Shown: positions 34,114 to 44,092 of the stretch, piece by piece
Numbering within the stretch: the first letter of the stretch is position 1
Layout: every line of letters begins with the position of its first letter
Assembly: GCA_015068325.1 (NCBI GenBank)
Contig: SVKQ01000010.1
Coordinates: 38,420-102,419 of the forward strand
DNA: 64,000 bases
Direction of reading: 5' to 3'
From: Oscillospiraceae bacterium
Lineage (GTDB): Bacteria; Bacillota; Clostridia; Oscillospirales; Oscillospiraceae
Notes under the pieces: generated by a model
Told to the model about the DNA's origin: nothing
Seen by the model: only the letters and a program-made list of their open reading frames with translations
Database searches by the model: none
Made by a program: the position numbers and the translations under genes

Positions 34114-35436
34114 ATGCCGCGCAAACCAAAAGTAACCAGACGAGGAAAAAACGAGGGCAGCGTCTACCGCCGCAAGGACGGAAAATGGGTAGGCCAGGTG
34201 ACGGTGGGATACCGGCCGGACAATGGCAAGCCCATCCGCAAATACACCTACGCCAACACCCGGGAGGAAGCCGCCCGTTGGGTGGCTCTGACGCTGACCA
34301 CAGAACTGGATAAAGAGACCCATCCGCTTTCAGAGGACCTGATCCTGAAGGACTTTCTCCACAAGTGGCTCACCACATTCAAGATTCACGAGGTGTGCAG
34401 CAGAACCATGGAGCTGTACTATTCCAGCGAGCGGCTGCATATCGTTCCAGCTCTGGGCAACTGCACCCTGGATGCGGTGACACCGCTGAAGGTCCAAACG
34501 TTTCTGTATCAACTGCAATCGGAAAAGCAACTATCCAACCGGACGATCTCGCTGATCCGCAGTGTGCTGATCCAGATGTACGACTACGCGATGGAACTTC
34601 GACTGGTGGAAAGCAATCCTGCACGCAACACAAAGCTCCCCAGACAGCCCCGGATGGCGGGGGAGGGGGAGAATAAGGTCATTCCCATCGCGCAGCGGGA
34701 GGCTCTGCTGAAAGCTGCCGCAGAGGACCCCATTATGAGCCCCGCCATCACCACGCTGATGCTGACGGGTATGCGGATTGGCGAACTGCTGGCCCTCCAG
34801 TGGAAGCATGTGGATTTCACGGCTAAGACCATCACCATCCAGCAATCTCTGACCCGGGAGCTGACCTTTGACGAGGACGGCAAGACCCAGAGAATGGTGG
34901 ATGCTCTGGGCGCCACCAAGACGCGGACGTCCCAGCGGGTCATTCAGGCACCAGACTTGGTGCTGAAACGGCTGCGGGAGTGGATGCGCCATGTGGCAAC
35001 GCTGAAAGGCGGTCTCAAGGTGCTGGTGCCGGATGGCTTTATCTTCATCAGCACCCGCACCATGAAAATGCGGACGTACTCCGGCTTCCGGGCCAGCTAC
35101 CGCCATTTCCTGGAGCGGAACGGCTTTGAGGCGGAGGGACTGAACCTGCACCGGTTCCGCCGCACTTACGCCTCCATGCTGCTGGAGCAGGAGATCAACC
35201 CGAAGATCGTGCAGAAGCTGCTGGGCCACCGGGACGTCAACACCACGCTGGACGTCTATACCCATGTGGTGCCGGAGGTATTTTCGTGCGTGACTACAGC
35301 TGTGAACGATGCGTCGGAGAAACTGCTGGCAGGAACCTATGCGCCGAAGATGAACGAGGCCCAGGTCCGCGATCAGCTGCGGCAGTTGGACCCACTGCTT
35401 TCCGAGGATGTGGAGATCAACGTCCGCTACGCCTGA
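34114..35436 (+). CDS. int: Tn916-type tyrosine integrase of the island
   Basis: 440-residue integrase. The N-terminus (GKNEGSVYRRKDGKWVGQVTVGYRPDNGKPIRKYTYANTREEA) is the AP2-like arm-binding domain of Tn916 Int. A core-binding domain follows (residues about 70-165), then the catalytic domain with TGMRIGELLAL (Arg), GATKTRTSQR (Lys), LHRFRRTYAS (HxxR), LLGHRDVNTT and DVYTHV (Tyr nucleophile), all present. The ATG follows AAAGGAGG. It ends 149 bases from the tRNA-Val 3' end and points at it, as expected for the enzyme that made the insertion. Likely recombines the 46-bp repeats. Confidence 0.93.
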   Translation: MPRKPKVTRRGKNEGSVYRRKDGKWVGQVTVGYRPDNGKPIRKYTYANTREEAARWVALTLTTELDKETHPLSEDLILKDFLHKWLTTFKIHEVCSRTMELYYSSERLHIVPALGNCTLDAVTPLKVQTFLYQLQSEKQLSNRTISLIRSVLIQMYDYAMELRLVESNPARNTKLPRQPRMAGEGENKVIPIAQREALLKAAAEDPIMSPAITTLMLTGMRIGELLALQWKHVDFTAKTITIQQSLTRELTFDEDGKTQRMVDALGATKTRTSQRVIQAPDLVLKRLREWMRHVATLKGGLKVLVPDGFIFISTRTMKMRTYSGFRASYRHFLERNGFEAEGLNLHRFRRTYASMLLEQEINPKIVQKLLGHRDVNTTLDVYTHVVPEVFSCVTTAVNDASEKLLAGTYAPKMNEAQVRDQLRQLDPLLSEDVEINVRYA

Positions 35437-35544
35437 AAAGCCGTACAGCTTCATACAGCTACAGACCTAAAATCACCCAACATTTCGTAACACAAGCCAG
35501 GAAATTGTCCACGAGATGTGGACATTAAAAACAGGCATAAAAAG

Positions 35545-35584
35545 TCGGAATCCCTTGCAGTGCAATAACTACAAGGGATTCCGA
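35545..35584. terminator. Terminator of the tRNA operon supplied by the island
   Basis: TCGGAATCCCTTG pairs perfectly with CAAGGGATTCCGA (13 bp), and a T run follows on the minus strand. It abuts the tRNA-Val CCA end and replaces the original terminator now stranded at 8005-8044. Confidence 0.82.
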
Positions 35585-35585
35585 T

Positions 35586-35631
35586 TGGTGGAGACTACTG
35601 GACTCGAACCAGTGACCTCCTGCGTGTGAAG
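35586..35631 (-). other. attR-like site within tRNA-Val
   Basis: The 3' half of the intact gene, identical to 8043-8088 except at 35597. The repeat stops inside the anticodon region, so crossover occurred at or within this core. Confidence 0.85.
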
Positions 35632-35662
35632 CAGGCGCTCTAACCAGCTGAGCTAAGCCTCC
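35586..35662 (-). tRNA. tRNA-Val (anticodon CAC)
   Basis: Read on the minus strand it folds into a full cloverleaf: acceptor GGAGGCT/AGTCTCC (one G-U), D arm, anticodon stem CCTGC/GCAGG with loop TTCACAC, T stem ACTGG/CCAGT, and an encoded CCA. Third gene of a Met-Glu-Val operon. Its 3' half is the integration target of the island. Confidence 0.97.
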
Positions 35663-35697
35663 GTATTGGCAAGCCCTGGCGGGCATTGCCAACTGAA

Positions 35698-35772
35698 TGG
35701 TGACCCGTACGGGACTCGAACCCATGTTACAGCCGTGAAAGGGCCGTGTCTTAACCACTTGACCAACGGGCC
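35698..35772 (-). tRNA. tRNA-Glu (anticodon TTC)
   Basis: Minus-strand cloverleaf with acceptor GGCCCGT/ACGGGTC, anticodon loop CTTTCAC and encoded CCA. Lies between tRNA-Met and tRNA-Val. Confidence 0.97.
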
Positions 35773-35820
35773 GCATACCCCTTAGGGCACCGGTGAGATG
35801 CTGCACATCCCACCGGTGTA

Positions 35821-35897
35821 TGGTAGCGGCACCTGGATTTGAACCGGGGACACTGCGGGTATGAACCGCATGCTCTAGCCAACTGAGCTATGCCGCC
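35821..35897 (-). tRNA. tRNA-Met (anticodon CAT), elongator-like
   Basis: Minus-strand cloverleaf with anticodon stem TGCGG/CCGCA around TTCATAC and encoded CCA. The acceptor begins G1-U72, and the T stem CCCGG/CCAGG has a C-A mismatch, which is unusual but not disabling. It lacks the initiator-type unpaired position 1-72. A lysidine-modified Ile tRNA with CAT cannot be excluded. Confidence 0.9.
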
Positions 35898-35921
35898 ATA
35901 GACCCCAAAAGGGCAAGTGAT

Positions 35922-35951
35922 AATATACCACACGCAAAAGCACGTTGTCAA
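35922..35951 (-). promoter_or_regulatory. Promoter of the tRNA Met-Glu-Val operon
   Basis: Minus-strand TTGACA, 18 bases, TATATT, ending about 25 bases before the tRNA-Met 5' end. Confidence 0.85.
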
Positions 35952-36035
35952 GGCCTTTTTGCGGAAATGGCAAATTTGGTGTGCACCGCTGCCGGCGGCA
36001 GAAAAGGAGCGCGCAGCCGGGCCCGGGGGACACAA

Positions 36036-36065
36036 TTGACACGAAGCGGCGCCGTATGGTACGAT
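36036..36065 (+). promoter_or_regulatory. Promoter of the DUF6612-like lipoprotein gene
   Basis: TTGACA, 18 bases, TACGAT, about 100 bases before the lipoprotein start. The rest of the gap shows no gene. Confidence 0.7.
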
Positions 36066-36163
36066 GATTTTATCCGAAAGAGGCGCAGATAACCTGCTCA
36101 TGCGCTGGATCGCGCCGCATCGGACCGTCGGAAACAGGACGATCTGGAGAAACGGAGGATACC

Positions 36164-37024
36164 ATGAGAAGACGCACCGCAAGAAGCTGGACGGCCGCGC
36201 TACTGGCGCTGGTGATGCTGCTGGGGCTGAGCGCCTGCGGCGGCAAAGGAGAAGATATCAGCAAAAAGGATCCCAAGCAGGTCATGACCGAGGCCGGCGA
36301 GAAGCTGGCCGCCGCCAAGAGCATCAGCTTCAAACTGGATATGGAGATGGCCTTCGCCACCCAGGGCGAGACGATCGACCTGAGCATGTACATGGCGGTA
36401 GATACCATCAAGGAGCCGCTGCAGATCCGCGCCAACACCCACATGGGTATGTTTGACATGGACGTGGTGGTGTATACGATCAAGGAGGGCGATGATATCG
36501 TTGCCTATACCGGCGCGGAGAACGAGGGGAAGATGGAGTGGTACAAGACCACGCTCACCGCGACGGAGATGGAGGAGCAGACGGCTGCCTATAATGCAGA
36601 GGACAGCTTTTCCGCTCAGCTGGAGCTGGCTGAGAACCTGAAGATGGTCGGCACAGAAACGATAGCGGGTAAGAAAGCCATCCGCTATGACGGCGTGATC
36701 CCCGGTGCGGAGATCGGTAAGGCCATGGATGCCACCGGCGGGGAGGACACGCTGGACCTGCTGGGCATCGACCTGTCCAAGCTGGATCAGGATGTCCCCA
36801 TCAGCATCTGGATCTATGAGGACGGTATGCCCGCCAGATACGCCTTTGATATGACAGACCTGATGGGCCAAATGATGGGCGAGAGCGACTACGCCGCAGG
36901 GATACAGATCACCGATATGCGGGTGGACATGACCATCACCGGAGTAGACGAGATCACCGAGATCACCCTGCCGCCTGAGGCACTGGCCGCCGAGGAGATG
37001 GACCTCAACGAGTATGTGGGGTAA
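36164..37024 (+). CDS. Lipoprotein of the DUF6612 type
   Basis: 286 residues with a lipoprotein signal (LLALVMLLGLSACGGKGE; lipidated cysteine near 26). The mature part is a long beta-rich domain with SISFKLDMEMAFATQGETIDLSMYMAVD, similar to LolA/LppX-like half-barrels such as DUF6612, found anchored on the outer face of Firmicutes membranes. Function is unknown; such folds often bind lipid or apolar ligands. It stands alone with its own promoter and terminator, right after the tRNA operon. Confidence 0.75.
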   Translation: MRRRTARSWTAALLALVMLLGLSACGGKGEDISKKDPKQVMTEAGEKLAAAKSISFKLDMEMAFATQGETIDLSMYMAVDTIKEPLQIRANTHMGMFDMDVVVYTIKEGDDIVAYTGAENEGKMEWYKTTLTATEMEEQTAAYNAEDSFSAQLELAENLKMVGTETIAGKKAIRYDGVIPGAEIGKAMDATGGEDTLDLLGIDLSKLDQDVPISIWIYEDGMPARYAFDMTDLMGQMMGESDYAAGIQITDMRVDMTITGVDEITEITLPPEALAAEEMDLNEYVG

Positions 37025-37069
37025 CGGAGAGCCGCGTACTGTACTGCGTGCGGCCGCAAAAGAGAAAAG

Positions 37070-37104
37070 GAGACCGGACCGCGATGCGGTCCGGTCTCTT
37101 TTCT
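37070..37104. terminator. Bidirectional terminator
   Basis: GAGACCGGACCGC pairs perfectly with GCGGTCCGGTCTC across three bases, followed by TTTTCTT. It serves the lipoprotein gene, and the convergent surface-protein gene ends 20 bases beyond. Confidence 0.88.
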
Positions 37105-37123
37105 TGATCAGGGAACTGCGGCC

Positions 37124-39526
37124 TCACATGGCGGCAGCCTGCTCGTCATTGCGGCGATCCTCGCCGCGGGTCAGCAGGGCCAGGACAGCGGCAGCGGCCA
37201 GGATCGCGGCCATCACCAGCGTCCACCGATCCACCAGGACCATGGGGTTGTGGATGTTCTCAGTCAGCACGAAGAGGACCACGGACACCGCCGCGGGGAT
37301 CAAGCCCATCAGGCGGGCGCGCCTGTCGCTGCGCTGCTCCTCATCTGCCTCTTCGTCCTCTTCCTTTTTCAGGAGGCTGGCGGCCATGGCCAGCGCGAGC
37401 AGCACGGTCAGCACACTACAGATCAGATTCGCCAACGCCCAGCTGCTGCCAGCGGGGGCAGCCAGAGGAGCGGGGCCATCCATGAACACACTGTCGGGAA
37501 TGCGGGGGGAGACGCTCAGGGGAACGATGTTTTCGACGACCTGCTCCGGTTCCACGCCGCTTTCAGCTGCTTCAGGCGCTTCGGATACGCTGACGGCGGC
37601 GGGAATCTGTGCGGGAGCCTCAATGGCTTCGGACTCGTCGATGGACTCGGGCTCGTCGATGGACTCGGGCTCGTCGGTGATCTCAGGCTCGTTGATGGAC
37701 TCAGGCTCGTCGGCGATCTCAGGCTCATCAGTGGACTCAGGCTCGTCGGTGATCTCAGGCTCGTCGATGGACTCGGGCTCGTCAATGGCTTCGGGCTCGT
37801 CGATGGACTCGGGCTCGTCGGTGATCTCAGGCTCGTCGATGGACTCAGGCTCGTCGGCGATCTCAGGCTCATCAGTGGACTCAGGCTCGTTGGTGATCTC
37901 AGGCTCGTCGATGGACTCGGGCTCGTCGATGGACTCAGGCACGCCGGGCTCCGCGGGCTCGTCAGGGGTCTCAATAATGGTCTGCGCGTAGTAGACGTTG
38001 ATAACTTTATTTCCGTCACAGTTGCCCTGGGCGTCGCCCTCCATGCGGGAGCAGGTGTAGCCGTCGAGCTCCAGAGAGGCGTAATCGCTGACGTCGTAGG
38101 TCTTTTCGCCGCGGACCTGGCTGCTGCCCTCCCGGCGGAGGGAGACGGATTCAGCCACGGCCTCGCCGGTGGTATCGTCCAGGTAGTTCACGGTGATGGT
38201 GTGGTAGGACGGTGCGAAGGTGAACAGGAAGTTCAGCGTCACGTCGCTGTGGATCATGGTGAAATCACGGTCCAGGCTGCTGCCGCCGTTGCCGATCACG
38301 CTGCCCACCAGGCTGTGCTCGGGGTTGGAGCCGCCGGACATGTACATGCTGCCCAGACGGTAGGTGTCGCCGTTGTAGAGGATGCCGTTCTCGCCGTCCA
38401 GTGTGTAGCCGTCAGCGGCCCACATGGTCCGGTCGATCCGCTGCACCTGGCCGGCCTGCAGGGTGATCTGCCGGCCGGGGATGACCTCGGCGTCCTGGGC
38501 GATGCCGTCCACCATGGTGCCGCCGGCCTCGGGGGAGAACTCGTAGTTGACGGTGATGGTATACTCCCGCTCCCGTGCCTCGGCGGTGTAGGAGAAGTCG
38601 AAGCGGACGTCCATCTCACCATCCAGGCCGGAGGCGTCAAAGGAGGCGTAGGTGGAATTTTCCGTCAGGGAGGCGTCCCGGGCCTCGCCGTTGACCAGGA
38701 CGGTCACGCCGGTGGCGGTGGCGATGCCGTTGAGGCTGTAGCCGCTGCGGACCACGCCGCCCCGCAGGCCGTCCTCAGTGTTGCAGTCCAGCAGATCTTT
38801 CTCGGCCCAAAACCGACCGTCCACATAGACGCTGATTCGGCCGCTGATGCCGGTTTCAACCTTCTCCGGCTCCGGTACCCGGACGGAGTGGTCGCTGGTG
38901 TAGGCGTTGTCGGTGAAAGAGATGCGGTAGGTGGCCTCATCCACCTGATAGGTCCAGTTGTAGGAGACGTCCAGATCCTCTGCGATGGCGATGCCGTCGT
39001 CGCCGGAGACAGCGGTAATGGTCTGGTTGTCATAGCCAGCCTTCTTGCCGGTGAAGGTCACGCTGTAGCCGGCCAGGGGCTTTTTGCCGTCGGAGATGCG
39101 CAGCGTCGCCGTGCCGCAGACAATCTCCTCGGGAGCGGGGAGGGCCTCTTCCGCAACGGTGTAGTAGACGTTGGCCTGTACATCGGAGCCGTCCTTCACC
39201 AACTCGGGATCGGAGAAGGAGAAGAAGTAGATGCAGCCGAACATGCTGAACACGTAGTCGGGCGTGGCGCCGTCCACCGTGACGGAGTAGCCGGTGGGAT
39301 CGCCATAGCCCAGGTCGGCCAGGTCGATCTGCCCGTAGCGGAGCTCACAGTCGCAGTAGCTCTCATCCAGGGCGTAGCTGTGAACGGCCTTGCCGTTGAC
39401 ATACACATGGATGGTGCAGGTGGGGGTCCGGGCGTCGCTGGCCAGCGCCGTGGCGGGTATCAGGCTCAGGCACATCACTAGGACCAAGAGCAGGGAGAGG
39501 ATCTTGCTGCAAGTACTCTTTTTCAT
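37124..39526 (-). CDS. Large repeat-containing cell-surface protein with C-terminal membrane segments
   Basis: 800 residues with an N-terminal signal peptide (ILSLLLVLVMCLSLIPATALA). The exposed part has several beta domains, one of MucBP type (YHTITVNYLDDTTGEAVAESVS...YASLELDGYTCSRM) that in other proteins binds mucin or glycans. Then comes an acidic stalk of about 18 six-residue repeats (consensus E-S/I-I/T-D-E-P). The C-terminus has one hydrophobic segment (WALANLICSVLTVLLALAMAASLL), a charged KKEEDEEADEEQ stretch and two more membrane segments, so it is membrane-anchored rather than sortase-linked. No homologous function can be named. The giant plus-strand ORF over this gene is a shadow. 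Confidence 0.8.
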   Translation of the reverse strand: MKKSTCSKILSLLLVLVMCLSLIPATALASDARTPTCTIHVYVNGKAVHSYALDESYCDCELRYGQIDLADLGYGDPTGYSVTVDGATPDYVFSMFGCIYFFSFSDPELVKDGSDVQANVYYTVAEEALPAPEEIVCGTATLRISDGKKPLAGYSVTFTGKKAGYDNQTITAVSGDDGIAIAEDLDVSYNWTYQVDEATYRISFTDNAYTSDHSVRVPEPEKVETGISGRISVYVDGRFWAEKDLLDCNTEDGLRGGVVRSGYSLNGIATATGVTVLVNGEARDASLTENSTYASFDASGLDGEMDVRFDFSYTAEAREREYTITVNYEFSPEAGGTMVDGIAQDAEVIPGRQITLQAGQVQRIDRTMWAADGYTLDGENGILYNGDTYRLGSMYMSGGSNPEHSLVGSVIGNGGSSLDRDFTMIHSDVTLNFLFTFAPSYHTITVNYLDDTTGEAVAESVSLRREGSSQVRGEKTYDVSDYASLELDGYTCSRMEGDAQGNCDGNKVINVYYAQTIIETPDEPAEPGVPESIDEPESIDEPEITNEPESTDEPEIADEPESIDEPEITDEPESIDEPEAIDEPESIDEPEITDEPESTDEPEIADEPESINEPEITDEPESIDEPESIDESEAIEAPAQIPAAVSVSEAPEAAESGVEPEQVVENIVPLSVSPRIPDSVFMDGPAPLAAPAGSSWALANLICSVLTVLLALAMAASLLKKEEDEEADEEQRSDRRARLMGLIPAAVSVVLFVLTENIHNPMVLVDRWTLVMAAILAAAAVLALLTRGEDRRNDEQAAAM
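37631..37940. repeat. 18-bp tandem repeat within the surface-protein gene
   Basis: About 18 units of 18 bp encode E-S-I-D-E-P variants (ESIDEP, EITDEP, EIADEP, ESTDEP). Larger blocks of several units recur almost exactly, which favours slippage and recombination and thus length variation of the stalk. Confidence 0.9.
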
Positions 39527-39711
39527 CTGTTTCTTCCTCCTTGTTTTTGGATCGGAGAGGTTCTTTCTGATGTCAGTATACCGGACGCCATGTCAAGAAA
39601 AGAATCAATAAAGCACATAATGTTGGGTAATTTTAAAAAAATTATTGTTTGTATTGAGAGGAGAGAGAAACGCAGGAGCGCGTCCTGCCCTGTGCAGCGG
39701 ACAAAAGAGAA

Positions 39712-39739
39712 GAGGCGCGCTGCTTTTGCAGCGCACCTC
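39712..39739. terminator. groEL terminator
   Basis: GAGGCGCGCTGC and GCAGCGCACCTC pair (one mismatch) around TTTT; a T-rich stretch follows on the minus strand, just after groEL. Confidence 0.75.
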
Positions 39740-39770
39740 TCCTGAAAGTGATATGCAGTTGGGGCTTGGC

Positions 39771-41414
<1,644 letters not shown>

Positions 41415-41420
41415 CTACTA

Positions 41421-41723
<303 letters not shown>

Positions 41724-41747
41724 TTATTATATTAAAAACAACATGAG

Positions 41748-41778
41748 CGTTAGCACTCAAAAACACTGAGTGCTAACG
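41748..41778 (-). promoter_or_regulatory. CIRCE operator of groES-groEL (HrcA site)
   Basis: TTAGCACTC-N9-GAGTGCTAA is a perfect CIRCE element, extended by GC on each side. HrcA binds it and represses groES-groEL until heat stress. It lies right after the -10 box, so it would overlap the transcription start. Confidence 0.97.
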
Positions 41779-41783
41779 CTCAT

Positions 41784-41811
41784 ATCATACCACAACTCCG
41801 GAGATTTGCAA
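41784..41811 (-). promoter_or_regulatory. groES-groEL promoter
   Basis: Minus-strand TTGCAA, 16 bases, TATGAT, immediately upstream of CIRCE. Confidence 0.8.
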
Positions 41812-41872
41812 GGGGAAAAAGAGAAAAAATACAAAAGTTCACAAAAATGTAAAAAAGCGCCGTGCCGCCTGC

Positions 41873-42802
41873 TCAGACGCGGGCGGTGCTGTTGCAGCTG
41901 CAGCCGACGGGACCGAAGAAATGAAGCTGCTTGTCGCCCAAGCGGATGACCACGTCGTCGCTGGTGACGCACTCGCCGTCCAGACAGGTGACGATGTCAG
42001 GCCTGTCAGAGTGGATGTGGATCACCCGGGGGGTGGAGCAGGAGGCATACTGGGGGAATCTGCGGTACTCGCCCTTGGAATAAGCGCCCACAAAGCGGAG
42101 GAACGCGGGGCGGCTGAGTTTCTTCACCACCATGGTGTGCAGCACGCCGTCGTCCATCCGGGCCTCGGCCACCGGCATGAAGCCGCCGCCGTAATAGCGG
42201 CCGTTGCACACGGTGATCACGGCATAGTCGTCCTCCACCGCCTGGCCGTCCAGCTCCAGCGTCCAGTGGGAGGAGATGCTGCGGAAGAGGAAATTGACGA
42301 TCAGAGCTACCACGTAACTGCCCTTGCCGTTGAGCATGGGGCTGTCCCCATACTTGTGCACATCCTGGGCCACACGGGCATCCAGCCCGGAGCAGGCGAT
42401 GGTCAGCGCCGCCCGGCCGTTGACATCGATCACGTCTAACGGGAACTGAGGACCGTCCCACAGGTTCTCCACGTTGCGGAACTTGTCGGCGTCGGGGCCG
42501 AAGTTGCGCAGAAAGTCGTTGCCGGTACCAATGGGGATGCAGGTCATGGCGGCGTTGTCATAGCCGAGGATGCCGTTGGCCACCTCGTTGACAGTGCCGT
42601 CGCCGCCGCAGGCGTAGAAGCGCAGCTCCTCGCCGCTCTCGCACAGGCGGCGGGCGATCTCCGTGGCGTGGCCCTGGCGCTTGGTCAGGATGCACTGCAC
42701 GTCCAGGGCGTACTTGTCCCGCAGCAGGTCAGCCATGTCGTAGATCCGCTGGCGGCTGTCGGTCTTGCCGGCGGCGGGGTTGATGATGAAAACATGCTTC
42801 AT
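41873..42802 (-). CDS. Diacylglycerol kinase-family lipid kinase (YegS/DgkB-like)
   Basis: The ATG at 42802 (MKHVFIINPAAGK) behind GGAGGCTG replaces the longer track start; 309 residues. The catalytic domain has NPAAGK near residue 9, the nucleotide loop CGGDGTVNEVANGI near 67, and PIGTGNDFLRNFG. A beta-rich C-terminal domain follows. Family members phosphorylate diacylglycerol, sphingosine-like lipids or undecaprenol-linked lipids at the inner membrane face, often to recycle diacylglycerol from lipoteichoic acid synthesis. The lipid here is unproven. Confidence 0.88.
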   Translation of the reverse strand: MKHVFIINPAAGKTDSRQRIYDMADLLRDKYALDVQCILTKRQGHATEIARRLCESGEELRFYACGGDGTVNEVANGILGYDNAAMTCIPIGTGNDFLRNFGPDADKFRNVENLWDGPQFPLDVIDVNGRAALTIACSGLDARVAQDVHKYGDSPMLNGKGSYVVALIVNFLFRSISSHWTLELDGQAVEDDYAVITVCNGRYYGGGFMPVAEARMDDGVLHTMVVKKLSRPAFLRFVGAYSKGEYRRFPQYASCSTPRVIHIHSDRPDIVTCLDGECVTSDDVVIRLGDKQLHFFGPVGCSCNSTARV

Positions 42803-42941
42803 AAAAAACAGCCTCCGGATAGTCAGCGTTCCGAGGATACATCCATTGTAACACAAAAAGCGGAAAGGAAATGAATAAAATGAAAATTCAGGAAAAAAAC
42901 TGGCACGGAGCGACAGAAAAGTGCGGAGAGCGGGGGCGCAT

Positions 42942-44066
42942 TCAGGCCTCCGGCCAGTACAGGATCCGTACCGGGCCCTCCACCAGATGGCCGGCGGCGA
43001 ACTCGTCCAGGGTAAAGAACCGGTCTTCCGAGCCGCCGCACACGTTGAAAAAGCGGAAGCGATCCGGTCCCGTACGATAGTAGGGGACGAAGTGGGGCAC
43101 CCGCTGCTCCCGATAGCGGAAGAGACCCATCCGGCTCTTTCCGGCGGCGTCCAGAGCGTCGACCCTGCCGCGGCACTCCCGCCAACCGGGCAGGTACTTT
43201 GTCAGATACCGGCGCATCGCGTACATGCGGGTGGGTCCGGGAACGCGCAGCAGGTGCAGCGCATCCATCTCAGCCAGCACGTCGGGAAAGGAGACGGCGT
43301 GACCGGCCCGGCGGCGCAGGTCGAAGACAGCCACGCAGCCGCAGCTGTTGTAGCTGGCGGGGATGGCCCGGTAAGTATAGGCGCTGAAGCAGTCCTGGTT
43401 GACGATGTAGCCGTCGTCCGACCAGCCCTGCTCCTCCGCCGGACCGGAGACCGGCGCTGCGGCACCGCGCAGCAGGCCGTCCAGGGCTCGCAGGCCCCAG
43501 GCAGATGCCAGCGCGAGCAACAGATCGGCGGCGGCCCAGAGAAAGAGCTGCGGCAGAGAGACGGCGGCACAGGACCGGAGCGGATAGGGGCCGGGGGCCG
43601 CGCCTGCCGCGGTCAGCGCCAAGGCGGCGCCCGCTGTCGGGAGGGCGGCCAGCGTGGCCAGCAGAGGCAAGCGCCTGTCCTGCAGCACGCTTCGGTCGGC
43701 CAGCAACAACGATACAGCGCCCGACAGGGGGCAGATCAGCAGAAGGCCGTTGTGGCAGAGCAGGGGAGCTCCGCAGACCAGAGCCAGCAACAGCGCTGCC
43801 AACGAACTGCAGACGGCGAAATACTGCAGCACCTGGGCCCAGGAGGGCAGGTGGAACCGCCGCCCCAGCAGGATCCCCAGCTGATACCACCCGCAGATCG
43901 AGCAGGCGGCCAGCAGAAACAGCCCGCTGCCCAACGCGCAGAGGGGGAGCAGCGCCCGCTCTCCCGATGCGCTCTGGCGCACCGCACCGTCCGCGGCACA
44001 GACCAGTACCGGCACCCAGCAGAGCAGCGCCAGGATCAGACGGGATTTCTCTCTCTTGGTCAGCAA
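42942..44066 (-). CDS. Membrane protein with papain/C39-like peptidase tail
   Basis: The likely start is a TTG at 44066 behind GGAGGGG (374 residues). The first 210 residues hold about six membrane helices. The remaining 150 residues are soluble and contain ASYNSCGCVAVFDL, then VPHFVPYYR and RFRFFNVCGGSEDRFFTLDEF. A cysteine after an Asn/Gly-rich turn followed by a histidine strand and a later Asn/Asp is the order seen in C39/papain-like peptidases, so I suggest a cysteine-peptidase fold. No family match is certain. It lies 26 bases after the THUMP methyltransferase stop on the same strand. Confidence 0.55.
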   Translation of the reverse strand: MLTKREKSRLILALLCWVPVLVCAADGAVRQSASGERALLPLCALGSGLFLLAACSICGWYQLGILLGRRFHLPSWAQVLQYFAVCSSLAALLLALVCGAPLLCHNGLLLICPLSGAVSLLLADRSVLQDRRLPLLATLAALPTAGAALALTAAGAAPGPYPLRSCAAVSLPQLFLWAAADLLLALASAWGLRALDGLLRGAAAPVSGPAEEQGWSDDGYIVNQDCFSAYTYRAIPASYNSCGCVAVFDLRRRAGHAVSFPDVLAEMDALHLLRVPGPTRMYAMRRYLTKYLPGWRECRGRVDALDAAGKSRMGLFRYREQRVPHFVPYYRTGPDRFRFFNVCGGSEDRFFTLDEFAAGHLVEGPVRILYWPEA

Positions 44067-44092
44067 TGTTCCACCCCTCCGCCGGCGCACCG

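Larger units (their letters stand above)
8043..35631. mobile_element. Genomic island integrated in tRNA-Val(CAC), about 27.5 kb
   Basis: The island is bounded by 46-bp direct repeats of the tRNA-Val 3' half. A Tn916-type tyrosine integrase with an excisionase-like gene lies at the right end, pointing at the tRNA, the usual arrangement for tRNA-targeting elements. Inside are a peptide-import/peptidase/dehydratase operon, ferritin, exporters, a probable structured RNA and several broken insertion sequences. GC content looks lower than in both flanks. No conjugation, relaxase or replication genes are visible, so it is not a self-transmissible ICE; it may be mobilised in trans or be a decayed element. 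Deleting one repeat plus the interior restores a contiguous Met-Glu-Val tRNA operon with its own terminator. Confidence 0.85.

Noticed and set aside
8043-35631. Self-transmissible ICE
   Set aside because: No relaxase, coupling protein, type IV secretion or replication gene is visible between the att sites.
37250-39481. 743-codon plus-strand ORF with GLVDGLG repeats
   Set aside because: Reverse reading of the tandem repeat in the minus-strand surface protein, which has a signal peptide and membrane segments in its own frame.
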